Of a stretch of 54,948 nt of DNA, positions 1-10,501 are shown piece by piece (the first letter of the stretch is position 1; each line of letters begins with the position of its first letter). The notes below the pieces were generated by a model. That model had not been told where the DNA came from. It did not search any database and was given only the letters and a program-made list of their open reading frames with translations. Origin of the DNA: Coleophoma eucalyptorum (Eukaryota; Ascomycota; Leotiomycetes; Helotiales; Dermateaceae); the NCBI GenBank assembly GCA_026120035.1, contig JALRME010000079.1, positions 1 through 54,948 on the forward strand, given 5' to 3'. The translations under genes were made by a program, and so were the position numbers.

Positions 1-54
1 TTGAATGAATGTGTAGGTCGTAGAACAAGATCTAGAGTAGAAATGTAAGGTTCG

Positions 55-98
55 CTGAGCGTTAGCCCATACTGAGCGTTAGCCCATAAGTCACGTTA
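55..98. repeat. pogo-type terminal repeat (isolated right end)
   Basis: Two perfect tandem copies of the 17-bp unit CTGAGCGTTAGCCCATA (55-71 and 72-88) are followed by AGTCACGT and then TA (97-98). Read outward, this is TA, an 8-nt leader starting ACGT, then two 17-bp units. That is the layout of the terminal inverted repeats of the complete pogo element at 6138-7997, with a different unit sequence. It is inferred to be a stranded end of another pogo-family element; no partner end is visible in the window. Confidence 0.6.
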
Positions 99-112
99 TC
101 ATATACGAGCAA

Positions 113-465
113 CTTCTGCGTACCTCCCACTTTATCCGGATAAATTCCGCATAGGCATTCCTTTTTCTCTATAGCTTCAAAGTTTTATTAGCTTTACGTC
201 TTCTTGACAGGAGTACAGGCCGATAGTCAAGTTAGAGCAGGGGGGAACAGATGAAGTGGATCTCAACGCTGGCGACAAATCGATCGACAGAATCACTACA
301 ATTGTAATATTTTCCTATTGAGTTCTGTATACCTGCAGAGAAATAGCTAAGGAACAATAGTAAACTCAGATAACTTAATATATTTGCGTAGTTAAAAACT
401 CAGACCCCAAAACTGTGAAGCCTTTTCGGCACGCAGGGTTTTTCGGCACACAGGGACGGACGTTA
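113..465. repeat. pogo-type repeat, copy 1 (uninterrupted)
   Basis: A non-coding repeat of about 350 bp. Its left part (113-370) matches 17853-18132 and its right part (371-463) matches 22710-22819. Here the two parts are contiguous. It ends in two 17-bp units (CCCTGTGTGCCGAAAAA, then CCCTGCGTGCCGAAAAG, on the minus strand), the leader ACGTCCGT and a TA (464-465), so it has a pogo-type right end. No transposase is encoded; it is probably a MITE or a remnant. Compared with the copy at 17.8 kb it lacks about 26 bp near 213. Confidence 0.6.
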
Positions 466-512
466 GAACCTTTCTTTAAGTGCTCCGAAATTCAAACAAA
501 CTATGACGGTCG

Positions 513-740
513 CGACTAAGCAGGGGGAACGAGTGGTAATAAACGGCATCAACGAAACGATCGATAGCATGACCAACCGCTACAATTTTCTCGTTACATA
601 TTGGTTTCCTAAGATATAGATAGCTAAAGAATATGACTTGTCGATAAAAACTTCGTAGATTTGCGTAGGAGAGACTTGAGATACTGAAATTGTAGATTGG
701 TCTCGCGACGGAGTACGTCTCGACACAGGGATAGACGTTA
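513..740. repeat. pogo-type repeat, strongly diverged third copy
   Basis: This stretch lies directly downstream of copy 1 in the same orientation and shows the same order of blocks: the AGCAGGGGGAACG block, an AACGATCGATAG block, an ATAGCTAA block, a TTTGCGTAG block, and a right end with ACGTCTAT as leader before TA (739-740). The two 17-mers of its end (CCCTGTGTCGAGACGTA and CTCCGTCGCGAGACCAA) differ from those of copy 1. It supports the view that the uninterrupted arrangement is ancestral. Confidence 0.45.
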
Positions 741-843
741 TAACAATTCCTTGTCTATTCCTAACTTTCTTGAGAGTTTTCTTACTAGATCTTCAGCTCC
801 CAGTTTAGAGTAAGTGGAATAATCCTTCGTGTTTTTCTAGACC

Positions 844-2527
844 TCAATTTACAAGCAGATCCGCTTTAAGTAGTGATTTAGCTTGGCACATATGATTAAC
901 TGCCAAAAATGCAAATGTCATGGCAGGTCCGATGGTTACGCCAGCTCCTAAAGAGCGTTTGGGCATACCCGAACCTGCTATGTTTCCTGCAGCGTAGAGT
1001 CCGATAATAGGGTTTCCATCCTCTCTAAGAACCATTGCATTTTCATTGGTTAGAAGTCCACCTTTCGTGCCAGCATCTCCTGGCATAAGCTTTAAAGCAT
1101 AAAAGGGTGCTTTATCTATAGGACCCATATTATGATTTGGCTTCACATTGGAATCTCCGATAAAAGCCTGGTATGCATCATCACCCTTATTGAACTCGTC
1201 ATCCTTTCCTGCTAGACACATTTTGTTGTAATGTTCAATGGTTTGAACTAGATTTCTGCTATCAATACCAATTTTGGATGCTAGGTCTTCAATGGTCCCA
1301 GCGCGGAAAATTATTTTTTCTTTCAAGGCCTTTAGAGGCTCTTTACGGGCATCGAGGCTTCCAAGAGTGTATCGATCGCGATGCTTGCGATCTAGAATGA
1401 GCCAGGCCGGAACAGCGGATGCGTTGTATAGCGATTGACCCGCGTCGCCATACGGCTCGGCCTCTGAGAAGAATCTGTTCCCTTCTTTGTTAACAACTAT
1501 ACAGAATGGTTTAGAAATATCAAACATAGCATAAGTTGTCCGAGCAGTGACTGGGTCCGTAATTACAGGCATCCACCAGGCTTCATCAAGAAACGAGGTG
1601 GCTGCGCCAGCCTTGGTAGCTGCTCTGAATCCTTCAGCACTATCGCCTGCTGGCATCGTTAAAGACCAATTAACATTTGTCGGTGTTGGCAAGTATTTTT
1701 CTCGCAGCTCTTTATCGCGCGCAAACCCAGCAGTAGCAAGCACGACGCCAAATCTTGCATGTACCTCAACGGCTGAATTATCTTTTTGAATAACTGCCCC
1801 GATGACTTGCCCATTTTCTAATAGGAGCTCACTAATCTTAGCGTTTCGCCATACATGGAATTTTTTACTGCTTTTACTTTGCTTGAGGCAGATGGTCAAA
1901 AGCTGCGCGATAAGTGAGCGGCCCATGGAAACAGATCCCAGCAGAAGTCTGCTTTTTATAATCATCAACCATCTTGTAAAGAAGTCATAGATAGAGGAGT
2001 ATGGCCTGGTCATAAGACGGAAATCTTGGAAACCTATTGTAGGAGCAGGTGTTGTTGGAGATGCTAAGTGTTTAAGTCGAGTTGCATTGAAAATTGCTGG
2101 GTCGAGTGTGCGACCCCCAAATTCCAGGGCGCCTGGCTCTTTAGGATAGTAGTCAGGAAAGCTAGGTTGCCGTAAACACCACTTGAACCCCCAAGTCTTC
2201 GAGAAAACTGACCATGGCAGGTCCGTGAGTCAAGAAAGCATCTCTCCGTGCCTCAGAGTCAGGTGAGTTAACGCCAGGAGGTCCTAAGACAGCATCCATG
2301 TATTTTCTTCCACGATGTTTGCTGTCCCTTATACCAAAACGCCTTGCAACGGGGTTTTCTGGAATCCATATTGTCCCACCCGAGTATGATGTCGTGCCTC
2401 CTATTTCGCTTGTTTTCTCGACCACCAGAGTTTTCAGTCCTAAAAATACTGCTCGTACTGCAGCCGTGAGTCCTGCAGCTCCACTGCCGGCTATGATAAC
2501 ATCATAACGCTCTATGCTTGTCGTCAT
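844..2527 (-). pseudogene. 3-ketosteroid delta-1-dehydrogenase-like FAD enzyme with one frameshift
   Basis: The gene is a FAD-dependent dehydrogenase of the 3-ketosteroid delta-1-dehydrogenase / fumarate reductase flavoprotein family, which introduces a double bond into ring A of 3-ketosteroids using FAD. The start at 2527 is followed by a Rossmann FAD motif (GSGAAGLTAAV) and the family strings GGTTSYSGG and IWIPENP. Near the C-terminus are GLYAAGNIAGS and GAGVTIGPAMTFAF. The total of about 561 residues equals a full-length family member, and I see no intron. The reading frame breaks once, near 2165-2180, where a TAG follows the N-terminal 121 codons. The +1 frame then runs open through PDYYPKEPG to the C-terminal part without another stop. 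It is either a very young pseudogene or a sequencing indel. Confidence 0.8.
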
Positions 2528-3978
2528 GGTAGATGCCGTCGTGGTCCATAATTTAAATAGTAGCTTTTTCTATAGTATGTAAAAGACAGACAGTTAAAGC
2601 TTAGAGAAATAGATACTATGTCAAACTCCTATGATTTATAGGGTAAACTCTTAAAGTGAGTGGCTTAAAGTGAGTGGCCACTCTGTTTAAGAATTGCTGA
2701 CAGGCCGATTAACGTAGGGTAAAGTTGAGATAGAAGAACGTCATCTATATAGTCTAAACTGACTTAGCTTTTCGCTTCACATTAAGCACTCTTTGTTTTT
2801 TAATTTTGAATCTTTTAAATCACCCGACGGTTATGATAGCGTGGCTGTGCTTCTGATGCTATGTAGAGGTCAGCATTGAAAGTGGATTTGCCGCCTACTG
2901 CAAGGATTCAGCTGATACTGGCAACAATCGGAGTGTAGGCCTTATTAGCAACGATAATGATGACATTCCTATTTGCAATAGGAGGCTGGCTAAGATTAGA
3001 CCCTGATTTCAATTGGGTTTGGTCTAGTATTTAGTGGATCCATTGACAGTTCTCTTTAGTCTACCTAGAGGCAAATAGCAGGCGTCGATTTGTTTGCTAT
3101 AAGGCTCAGTGTCATACTAGCCTGTTCTAGATAGCGCGGAATAAGTTTTTTAAATCCACACCATCACCCGCTGCAGTCCCTTCTCAGGGGTCACGCGTCA
3201 GAAATGGACATGTAGCTGAGGATTTGCTGACATCGGCAGTATCGGCGCTGACTGCATTTCTTATCGTTAAATCCATTGAGTTCTTAACGTGCAATACAGC
3301 CCCGTAAGTCGGCTGACCATGAATTCTGTCATCCAACTTCATCTCCGAATCAAGTTTGCTGTCCTGACCGCCCGGTAGTGGAGGGCTAGCTCCAGCTGGT
3401 GGACACATGCGGGGTATAGTCACTCACTTAAGGCTCCATAAATAGTCCCTAACTTGATGCCGGCACGTGCATCTGTGGCTGTTGGAATGCTATTTACAAC
3501 AACAGGTCAATCACGAGACCTAGTCACATGTTACATACAGTATTCTTAGCGAGAAAGGTACTCATACTTCTCTGCCTCACACTCTCGTCAATCAACATCT
3601 TAACCAATTTGATGAACATTACACCTGTTTGACACATAAGTCAATCCTACGTTACCTAGCGTAAACCGAAAATGGCTCTGCTCGAGGACATTATCAGGCA
3701 TGTCCTTATGTGTCCATGGGTTATGACCCTGCTCTACTGGTTGTATAAGGCTCGTCGTCAAGTGGTGCGTCCTAAGTACAATCACTAATCATTTTAGTCG
3801 CAAGAGATACTAAAGATGCAGACTCGGTATTAAAAATGACATTTCTGATTCAACAACCTTTTTTAGCACACACTTCAAAGCACAGAGGAATTTTCATTTT
3901 AGAACTAATTACGGCTTTGGGTTATTAAGAGCCAGGATTAAATTATATAGTCATAACAATGACATAACTTCATTATGC
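2528..3978. other. intergenic, no convincing gene
   Basis: No coding region is supported here. The 5' end holds a 14-bp tandem motif (CTTAAAGTGAGTGG twice, about 2650-2680) that may be a decayed transposon end. Short open frames around 3184-3423 and 3600-3785 show no recognisable domain. Confidence 0.5.
3482..3547. repeat. 65-bp repeat, inverted copy of 10502-10566
   Basis: The stretch from about 3482 to 3547, read on the minus strand, matches 10502-10566 almost base for base (for example GTATGTAACATGTGACTAGG), with a short ACA-type indel. The homology stops abruptly on both sides. At 10.5 kb it abuts a pogo transposase stub, so it is probably part of, or flanks, a transposon remnant. Confidence 0.6.
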
Positions 3979-4314
3979 CTAAGACACTGTTCCATGCTTA
4001 TTACTCATCTGCAAAAGCTTGACGACTTTCTGATGTAGATACCAAGATGCGTAATTTAAAGGTGTCATATCCTGATAGTCCTTTGCTTCAGCATTTGCAT
4101 TCGCATCGAGCAACTGGATCACTAGATCGTCAAGCCCCAATGATGCTGCTAAGTGTAACGCTGTCATTCCTCGCCCATTTCTCATCTCAATGTTGCTATT
4201 CTCAGCAAGAAGTTGACAGATTTTCAACTTGTCGTCATTCATAATCGCTTGATGTAACGGTGGCAAGTTAGTCCTATGGTTTATATTAACTTCATTACTC
4301 CTTTCCGGTGCCAT
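3979..4314 (-). CDS. small ankyrin-repeat protein
   Basis: A 111-residue protein from the first ATG at 4314. It has about two and a half ankyrin repeats: PLHQAIMNDD with CQLLAENSNIE, then GMTALHLAASLGLDDLVIQL with LDANANAEAKDYQDMTPLNY. The TALHLAA and PLNYA turns are canonical. There is no signal peptide or second domain. Fungal ankyrin proteins are usually much longer, so this may be a fragment kept open by chance or one exon of a larger gene. A broken paralogue lies at 8375-8640 on the opposite strand. The function is a protein-protein contact at most. Confidence 0.55.
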   Translation of the reverse strand: MAPERSNEVNINHRTNLPPLHQAIMNDDKLKICQLLAENSNIEMRNGRGMTALHLAASLGLDDLVIQLLDANANAEAKDYQDMTPLNYASWYLHQKVVKLLQMSNKHGTVS

Positions 4315-4362
4315 GTTCGACAAATGAGGCTGAGGGGTTTTGGAAAGAATAGTTTGGATCAC

Positions 4363-5002
4363 TACTGTACTGTAGTATCATAGTATACTGTACTATATAA
4401 GCTGCGGCCCTTGGAAACCTTTAATCTGGATTCCGAAATATTAACATTATTCCCAATTAGGACAGGTTTAATGTCAGCATTACGAAACATTCTATAAATG
4501 TACGGCTCTCAGAGTTTCTGTCATCGACAGCAGGAGCCAGTGGCATAAGTGAGAGCATGTATTTGTCATGTGGCAATAAACAACGATTTGACCCAAAACC
4601 GGGCAGTCATTCTATCCACTTCTGTACCTAAGACTAACGAGTGGTCAGCAAGTTTAGCGGGTATACTTAGAACAAGTTCAAGTTTTTTGTGAAGTCCTCC
4701 ATTTCGGTCAGCTTCTTATCTACTTCACAACTCAACACACTTGAGATACAGTACGTACATACAGCACAGTACTGTACTGTACTGCAGAAAGATCAATATG
4801 GGACTCATTGCATTTTGTACAATTGATATTACTCCTATGTGGTATACGATGAGTAACTAATTTTACGCGACATATCAATATTTCGACAGGATACCCTGGC
4901 CTAATTTATACTTTGCGAGGAGGAAAACACAAGTCTTGAAACTCATAACCATTACTACACCAATAAATACTTAAAATCCTACGAAACTCTTCTGACAAAG
5001 TT
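4363..5002. other. intergenic
   Basis: AT-rich sequence without a supported gene. It includes short GTACT-rich palindromic runs around 4365-4400 and 4745-4785. Confidence 0.5.
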
Positions 5003-6135
5003 CTATAAGTTGGCATCAATTGGGTTTCCTAATAAAACGGCCAAAGATATGACTGTGGATTGTACACCAATTCTCATTCTGCTCTGGCTCATGATAGATA
5101 TTTGACCTATAAGTGCGGAAGCAAGTGAAGTGAACGACTTACAAATAATCCGTACAGGCCAATAAACGCACACAGTTGAACTGCGTTTATTGATAATAGC
5201 CATAGGGTGAGGACTAAAATGCCAAAAGTCGTTGTAGCTATAATAATAATAATAGCATTAAACCGACCGATACGGCCAGCTCTATATCCTTGTATTATAC
5301 AGCCAAAGAGGCTATAGTTAACTAGCGTATACGCTGATAACGTTAAATGGCAAAAACATCATAGAACAAAATAGAAAGCTTCCAAGACACACAAGGCCAA
5401 ATGAATGCTCTCTAAATGGAGCTATAAATTGAGCAAGGCGAGTAGGACTCTGTTTCGGACTTGAGTGTGACACAACTGACATATTAGCCACAATAAGTAG
5501 GATAAACATCAAGAATATTATGCTCTGCACAGTCCTGCCAAATCCAATGCGTGAAATCAAACCACTTCTCATGGGTTGGTAGATGATGCCACTACCAAGG
5601 CTTGATCCACTGCTCATAACACCAAATGCAGGAGCTCGGTTCTTTTCAACCTAGGTGCTAACGTAGGCAATTCCTATTAAATGTTAGAACAATTGCTATC
5701 AAGCAGGGCATCTTACCAGAATAATAGATTGCACTGGTATCAATAGAACTGCATATTCCTTTTGCCAGTAATACTTAGTAGTATTTCTTAGCTATAGACA
5801 TCATCAAGAGGCCGAAAAGCTGCATAGCAGACCCAAAGGCTAATACCAATCGTGGGCCATAGCTTTAATGGTTCCACCAAAGACTGGACCACAGGCAAAG
5901 ACCAGAAAGAGTTCAGTCCAGGATATCTATGCAATTACAGATGAAGAGACGCTTGTAAATATTTTCTTTTGATAGTAGGCTTGGAATATACTAATACCTT
6001 TTGAGTCATGTTAATTACTTTGAAAGTAAGGGTCTATTGCAACTTATAGTTGATTCAACCAAAGCTACAAAACAAACAGCAGAATCCTCCCAAAACCACC
6101 ATCCACGCCTGCAATCCCCCATTGGGAGATTCGAC
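5003..6135 (-). pseudogene. MFS monocarboxylate-permease-like transporter relic
   Basis: This is a decayed major facilitator of the fungal monocarboxylate transporter-like (MCH) group. Reading the minus strand from 6135 one finds [15 protein letters not shown] (the family's N-terminal motif), then FACGPVFGGT, then a KNRAPAFGVMSSGSSLGSGI stretch (near 5650-5560), and further membrane segments to ALIGQISIMSQSRMRIGVQS near 5100. The pieces sit in different frames, with in-frame stops (for example FCSFG followed by TGA where the family has Trp) and at least two frameshifts near 5310 and 5120. A pogo element is inserted at 6138, immediately 5' of the first membrane segment. Confidence 0.75.
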
Positions 6136-6137
6136 TA

Positions 6138-7997
6138 ACGTGCCGGATAAGCAGTTGAGACAGATAAGCGAATGAGACAGTCTTATGAAATACCAACTTT
6201 AAAATACAAATAACTTTATCAATATAACTCCAAACAACTATTCCTTTATAGCTTCTATATCGTACGAAGCAACATTATTAGCCTGGCAGGTTCGTCTATT
6301 ATGACCAGTCTCTCCGCAGGCTCCACATCGCCGATCATGTGACTCGCCTTGCTTTCCCCTCCTCTTATTTTGACCTTGTTCTATTGAAACTTGGGTCTGA
6401 ATTGCTTTCTCTGTCTCTAATACTTGGACCTCTTCTATACTTAGACTCCCTCCTTGCTGTAGTACCTTTCTTTTTGTCTTACGGCGACGGCTTAGTTCTT
6501 CATTTGCAGCTTGAAGTCTTGTAAGCTCTGCCTTAATAAGTATAAGTTCATGCCCAATTTTACTTGTACTTTTCTGTAGTTTGTCCATAGAGTCCAAAAT
6601 TGGAGTTGGAGAGCTACTATGATGTCGTACGATCCTACTCTTGATAAGAGTTACTTGTTTGACTACCTCTTTAGCTGTTTGTGGTGTTTTATAGATCCAT
6701 GAATGAGAGGTTGATGGACGCGAGTTTTCAGGTATTAGAGTCGGTAGTCGAATATCTAGCTGTGATAGGACCTTTTCTGGGTCGTACGGTACAAGGCCAG
6801 CTCCTCTAAACCCTCCCTGGATGTTCTCTGTAGTAAAGGTAGCCTTAAATGCCTGGATAAATGCTGGTACAAATGCTTCCTTTGAAATATACGAAATCCG
6901 GCTACGTATAATATCTTCAATTTGGCGACCGTATAACTTCTTTAGGGGCCCAAAACAACCAACATCTAGAGGTTGAAGTAGGTGAGATGAATGGGCAGGC
7001 ATACAAAGTGTAAGAATGTCATTCGTACGACAGTATTCCTGGAACTTAGCTGATATATGACTTTCATGGCCATCGAGGATAAGAAGACGATATATCCTAA
7101 TTGTTTTCGCTCGAGTATACTTATCAAAGTGCTCTAGCCATTCTAGAGATACTTCATTGTTTGTCCAGCCATTTTCAGAAACACTAGATCGGATACCAGG
7201 TAGTAATTGCGCTTTTTCGTACCAGGAATCTAGGATATTTTTGCCTTTAAACACAAGGAATGGTGGAATAGCCCAGCCTTGAGAATTAACTCCCTAAATA
7301 ACTGTCACCCATTCTCGATTACCAGGCTGACGTAACTTAGGTTTGGCCGTACGATCAGAGCTTGTAACAACAATAGTTGTACTAATTTGTCCTAACAAAA
7401 ACCCGGTCTCGTCAAAATTGAATATATCCTCGACGCGTATCCCAAATTTCGTGATAAAATTTATTATAAGCCTAAACCAAGCCTGAATCTTCTCTGGATC
7501 CTCGCATAATGCTCTCTGATTATCGTACGAACGCGTTCGACATGTCTTTATTTCTGGTTGTCGTTTTATGAAGTTTGAGGCCCATTTCTTTCCGACCGGT
7601 GACGCGTCGCGTTCACGAAGAAGAAGATTAGCCATTTCTTCAACACCACTAATCCGTACAGGAAATCCTTGAGAATCTAGCTCAAGTAACCTTTGAACAA
7701 TTGTTTGCTCCTCTAGGTTTGTAAGCTTTCGTGTTTTAGGTATTATTTCTGCTTGAGAGGGTTTTCCTTTGACGCGTCGTGCTAAGGTTGCATGTGAGAC
7801 CTTATATATAGTGGCAGCCTTTCGTATACTAAGTTGAGGGTCATTTTCGATAGCTTGGAGAGCTAGAATAAGCTGGCTTTCATTTGAGGAGGATATCATA
7901 GCTAGTTGTTGAGAATATACAAGTATAAGATAAAGGTAGTAATTTTGATGAAAACTGTCTCATTCGCTTATCTGTCTCAACTGCTTATCCGGCACGT
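6138..7997 (-). mobile_element. pogo/Fot1-type DNA transposon, structurally complete
   Basis: An 1860-bp element with perfect 44-bp terminal inverted repeats (6138-6181 and 7954-7997) and TA on both sides (6136-6137, 7998-7999), the Tc1/mariner-pogo target. Each TIR consists of the 8-nt leader ACGTGCCG, two tandem 17-bp units (GATAAGCAGTTGAGACA, GATAAGCGAATGAGACA) and GT. It carries a single transposase gene on the minus strand with one stop codon. It sits in the 5' part of an MFS transporter relic. Confidence 0.93.
6238..7899 (-). pseudogene. pogo/Fot1 transposase with one amber codon
   Basis: A 553-codon transposase broken only by TAG at codon 202 (7294-7296). The N-terminus has a pogo-type HTH (ALQAIENDPQLSIRKAATIY) and a CENP-B-like second helix-turn-helix with RTRSYDNQRAL. 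The DDE/D core shows FNFDETGFLLG, LILDGHESH and LLQPLDVGCFGPLK, giving three catalytic Asp. The C-terminus carries a CCHC zinc knuckle (CGACGETGHNRRTC). The related element at 54.0 kb has CAG (Gln) at the site of the stop, so the change is a single C-to-T in a CpA context. The start at 7899 is the first ATG inside the TIR. Confidence 0.9.
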
Positions 7998-8374
7998 TAT
8001 ATCAACTTACTGAATATTATGTATAAAATGCTCTTCTGTGGAACAAAGAGTCTCGCCATCCTTTTCCCAATAAAAGATGACGGCAGAGTGAGCTGGCCAA
8101 AAGGCATTTGAAACAGCCATAGAGCATTACACGCAAAGAGATAGAAAAGTGCCGAAGAAAACAAGCAAGAGAAGCAGGCCAGTGGATTACAGACTTTGTT
8201 GAGGAAGACATTAAAGTACATAATTAGCACTTGCATGAGCTAGGGTAACATTAGTCATAGGCCTCCTTCTCTGAGCAGGTGTACTTTTTCAGTGCCAATG
8301 AATATGACGCACTCACACAAGTAGGAAAGCCGATAACATGCTGACCAGAAGTTGATTCACAGTCAAAGGAAAAT

Positions 8375-8640
8375 GTGCTGCCATTACATCAAGCGATTAT
8401 GAAGAGTGACAGGTCAGAAACCAGTCGACTTCTAGCTGAAAACACTGATATTAAGCCACAAATGACCAACGAAGAACAGCATCACATCTGGCAGCCTTGT
8501 TGGGGCTCAAGGGCCCTGTGCTGCTGCTTCTTAATGCAGATGCGAATACTGAAGTGAAGGACTATGGAGATATGACACTACTAAATTATGCATGTTATTA
8601 CTTACACCAGGGAGTTGTTAAGCTCTCATTGGAGCCCCAG
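8375..8640 (+). pseudogene. ankyrin-repeat pseudogene, paralogue of 3979-4314
   Basis: The open start MLPLHQAIMKSD followed by LLAENTDIK matches the ankyrin gene at 4.0-4.3 kb. The frame then breaks and resumes as NADANTEVKDYGDMTLLNYA with YYLHQGVVKL. The similarity is evident at the DNA level (for example TTACATCAAGCGATTATGAA in both copies). The consensus TALHLAAS segment is scrambled. It is inverted relative to its paralogue and lies just outside the pogo element. Confidence 0.7.
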
Positions 8641-8699
8641 TATTTCGCTCATATCGTGGACAGCCGCTTCGCAGTGGAAAGCTCGGGTAAAGCATAGTC

Positions 8700-9165
8700 C
8701 AGCTTGGCCAAATTGTAGACGTCAAATACAACTCCACAACCTAACTTACACCCTTAGTAGAATGCAGCAGCTTCCCCGGGCGATCGGTCCCGAAGGCTGA
8801 GAGCAGGTACAGCAAGACCCCAAGCTTATGCAATTCGCTCTCGAAGCTTCGCAACCGAGCGTGGCACTCTGCCAGGTGTATGGATCAAATGCTACCGCAG
8901 CTCGTGCTTGTGATCCTCGCGCCTGAAAACCCGTCGCAGAGCGCTTTTAAAGCACATCTACCAAGAAGAGTATCGTGCGCAATTCATCGAACGTGCTCAA
9001 CTGCACGTATCCCCTCTATGCACCCCAGCGACTGTGGTCAGCCCCCTATCAGCATCTGGTCTCCTTCTATAAAGAATAAAATCAGTTCCGGTGAATAACG
9101 AAGCTCAATGTAGAGTAGACGCGACTGCGATGATGCAAGTGTAATTTTGTAGGTAGAAGGAGTTT
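8700..9165. other. no assigned gene; coding-like GC
   Basis: The base composition around 8740-9070 is less AT-rich than the flanks, and one frame (about 8955-9075) reads HIYQEEYRAQFIERAQLHVS. I do not recognise a family. It could be the 5' part of the AAA relic that follows. Confidence 0.3.
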
Positions 9166-9166
9166 T

Positions 9167-9612
9167 AGAGCATATACAACAAAATTATAGTAGCTTTGTA
9201 ATTGCCGGTCACTTCAAGCTAAGAATTTATGTCGTGCCCTTAACACCTTGGCTATGAGCAGAACCTTAGTACATTGTTTGCGGAGTTGCCAGGACGCTGC
9301 GTCGTTCTGCTGGAGGACATTGACAGCGCAGAACTGACACATACACATACACGCCATATGCAAACTCCTTCCAAATCTTATCAGGATGAGGATTTAATGA
9401 AGTTGAAACAATCCAAGCCGTTACTTCCCGCGGTAAGTCGAATATCACTGTCCGCTCTTTTAAATTCCATCGATGGCCTGCCATCGCAAGAGGGCCGTAT
9501 CCTAATCATGACCACAACTCACGTCGAAAGGCTAGAGGACGCGCTTATCCAGCCCAGCCGTGTTGACGGTCCTTGCCCACGGAACTTCAGGTTAAAATCT
9601 GTTGAGGGTTGA
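9167..9612 (+). pseudogene. BCS1-like AAA ATPase fragment
   Basis: A remnant of a BCS1-type AAA protein (fungal paralogues of the mitochondrial inner-membrane chaperone that assembles complex III). Visible pieces in order: IAGHFKLRIYVVPLT, then after a frameshift YEQNLSTLFAELPGR, the Walker B string CVVLLEDIDSA, and ISLSALLNSIDG, SQEGRILIMTT and LEDALIQPSRVD (sensor 1 and arginine region). The Walker A loop and N-terminal membrane part are missing, and the frame ends at 9612 shortly after RVD. It is clearly truncated. Confidence 0.75.
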
Positions 9613-9979
9613 GGATCTGAAAATCTGAGAACAATTGTGTATCTTTTTTCTTGAATTGAATTGGACTGACGAGCCACTCTTGGGACTGTAGCTCATACTA
9701 ATATCTAGATTCTAGGGTGATCACGTCTGATGTTCTTCAGAACTGTCATATATGTGTTTTAAGTCTGTTTTGCCCCCATCACCTATAGGATGAACATCCT
9801 AGATCATGCCTGCATGATCCTTGTAGGTAACGTGACTCTTGTAGGTCAACAAAAGGTAATTATAACGGAATAATTAAGTTATCTTGGTTGCTTATGACAA
9901 AATTAATCAATGGTCAAAACAGTTCTGTAGTAGTAGTCTAAACCCAGCACTATTGTGATAATAGCTATAAGTTAGTATA
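9613..9979. other. intergenic
   Basis: No coding potential is seen. The stretch ends at a TA that borders a pogo-type end. Confidence 0.5.
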
Positions 9980-10265
9980 ACCTGAGTTATAAGTGAGTGA
10001 CCATATATAAGCGAGTGGACCAATTCCCACCAAAATACCGTCTTTTCACCTTTACACTACATTACACCAACATTACTACATGGAATCTCTACCAATTGAA
10101 AGCAGGCTTATTCTACTTATTGAAGCTATTAAAAACGATAGGAATCTAAGTGCTCGACATGTAGCAGAGGTCTATAATGTACCCGGACGACTATGAATCG
10201 TCGACGCGTCGGAAAGCCTTTACGACGTGATACTCCACCTTTTTCTCGTATTTCCATTTTTAAGT
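9980..10265 (+). mobile_element. 5' stub of a second pogo family
   Basis: After TA (9978-9979) the sequence starts with ACCTGAGT and two tandem units (TATAAGTGAGTGACCAT, then TATAAGCGAGTGGACCA with a 1-nt spacer), the same end architecture as the complete element. An ATG at 10081 opens a transposase N-terminus (ESLPIESRLILLIEAIKNDR, LSARHVAEVYNVP). A frameshift follows at about 10185; the next frame gives RTTMNRRRVGKPLRRDTPP. The rest of the element is lost. Confidence 0.75.
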
Positions 10266-10383
10266 AAGGCCCTTTTCTTCTCCTTTAGTTGAAATAAAGT
10301 GTAATTTACTCTTATAACGTGACTTATGGGGCACTCGGCCAAAATTTGCCTACTACTAACTTCAATCTATAATACCTTTTACA

Positions 10384-10500
10384 ATGACCTTTCAACAACC
10401 ACTTACAAGTGCCCAGATCAAAGAGAAGACCCAAAAAGCTGTAATAGCACTTCAATTAAAGGAATTCAAATCTATTAGGGAGGCTGCAGAGTACTTTGAA
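10384..10500 (+). mobile_element. N-terminal transposase stub of a third pogo family
   Basis: ATG at 10384 followed by an N-terminal HTH segment (TQKAVIALQLKEFKSIREAA, EYFE) that stops at a TAA near 10500, exactly where the 65-bp repeat begins. Only about 38 codons remain. The sequence differs clearly from the stub 300 bp upstream, so it is a separate family. Confidence 0.6.
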
Positions 10501-10501
10501 T

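Noticed and set aside
3184..3785. Two short minus-strand open frames
   Set aside because: No ATG context, domain, repeat or conservation hint; the length is expected by chance.
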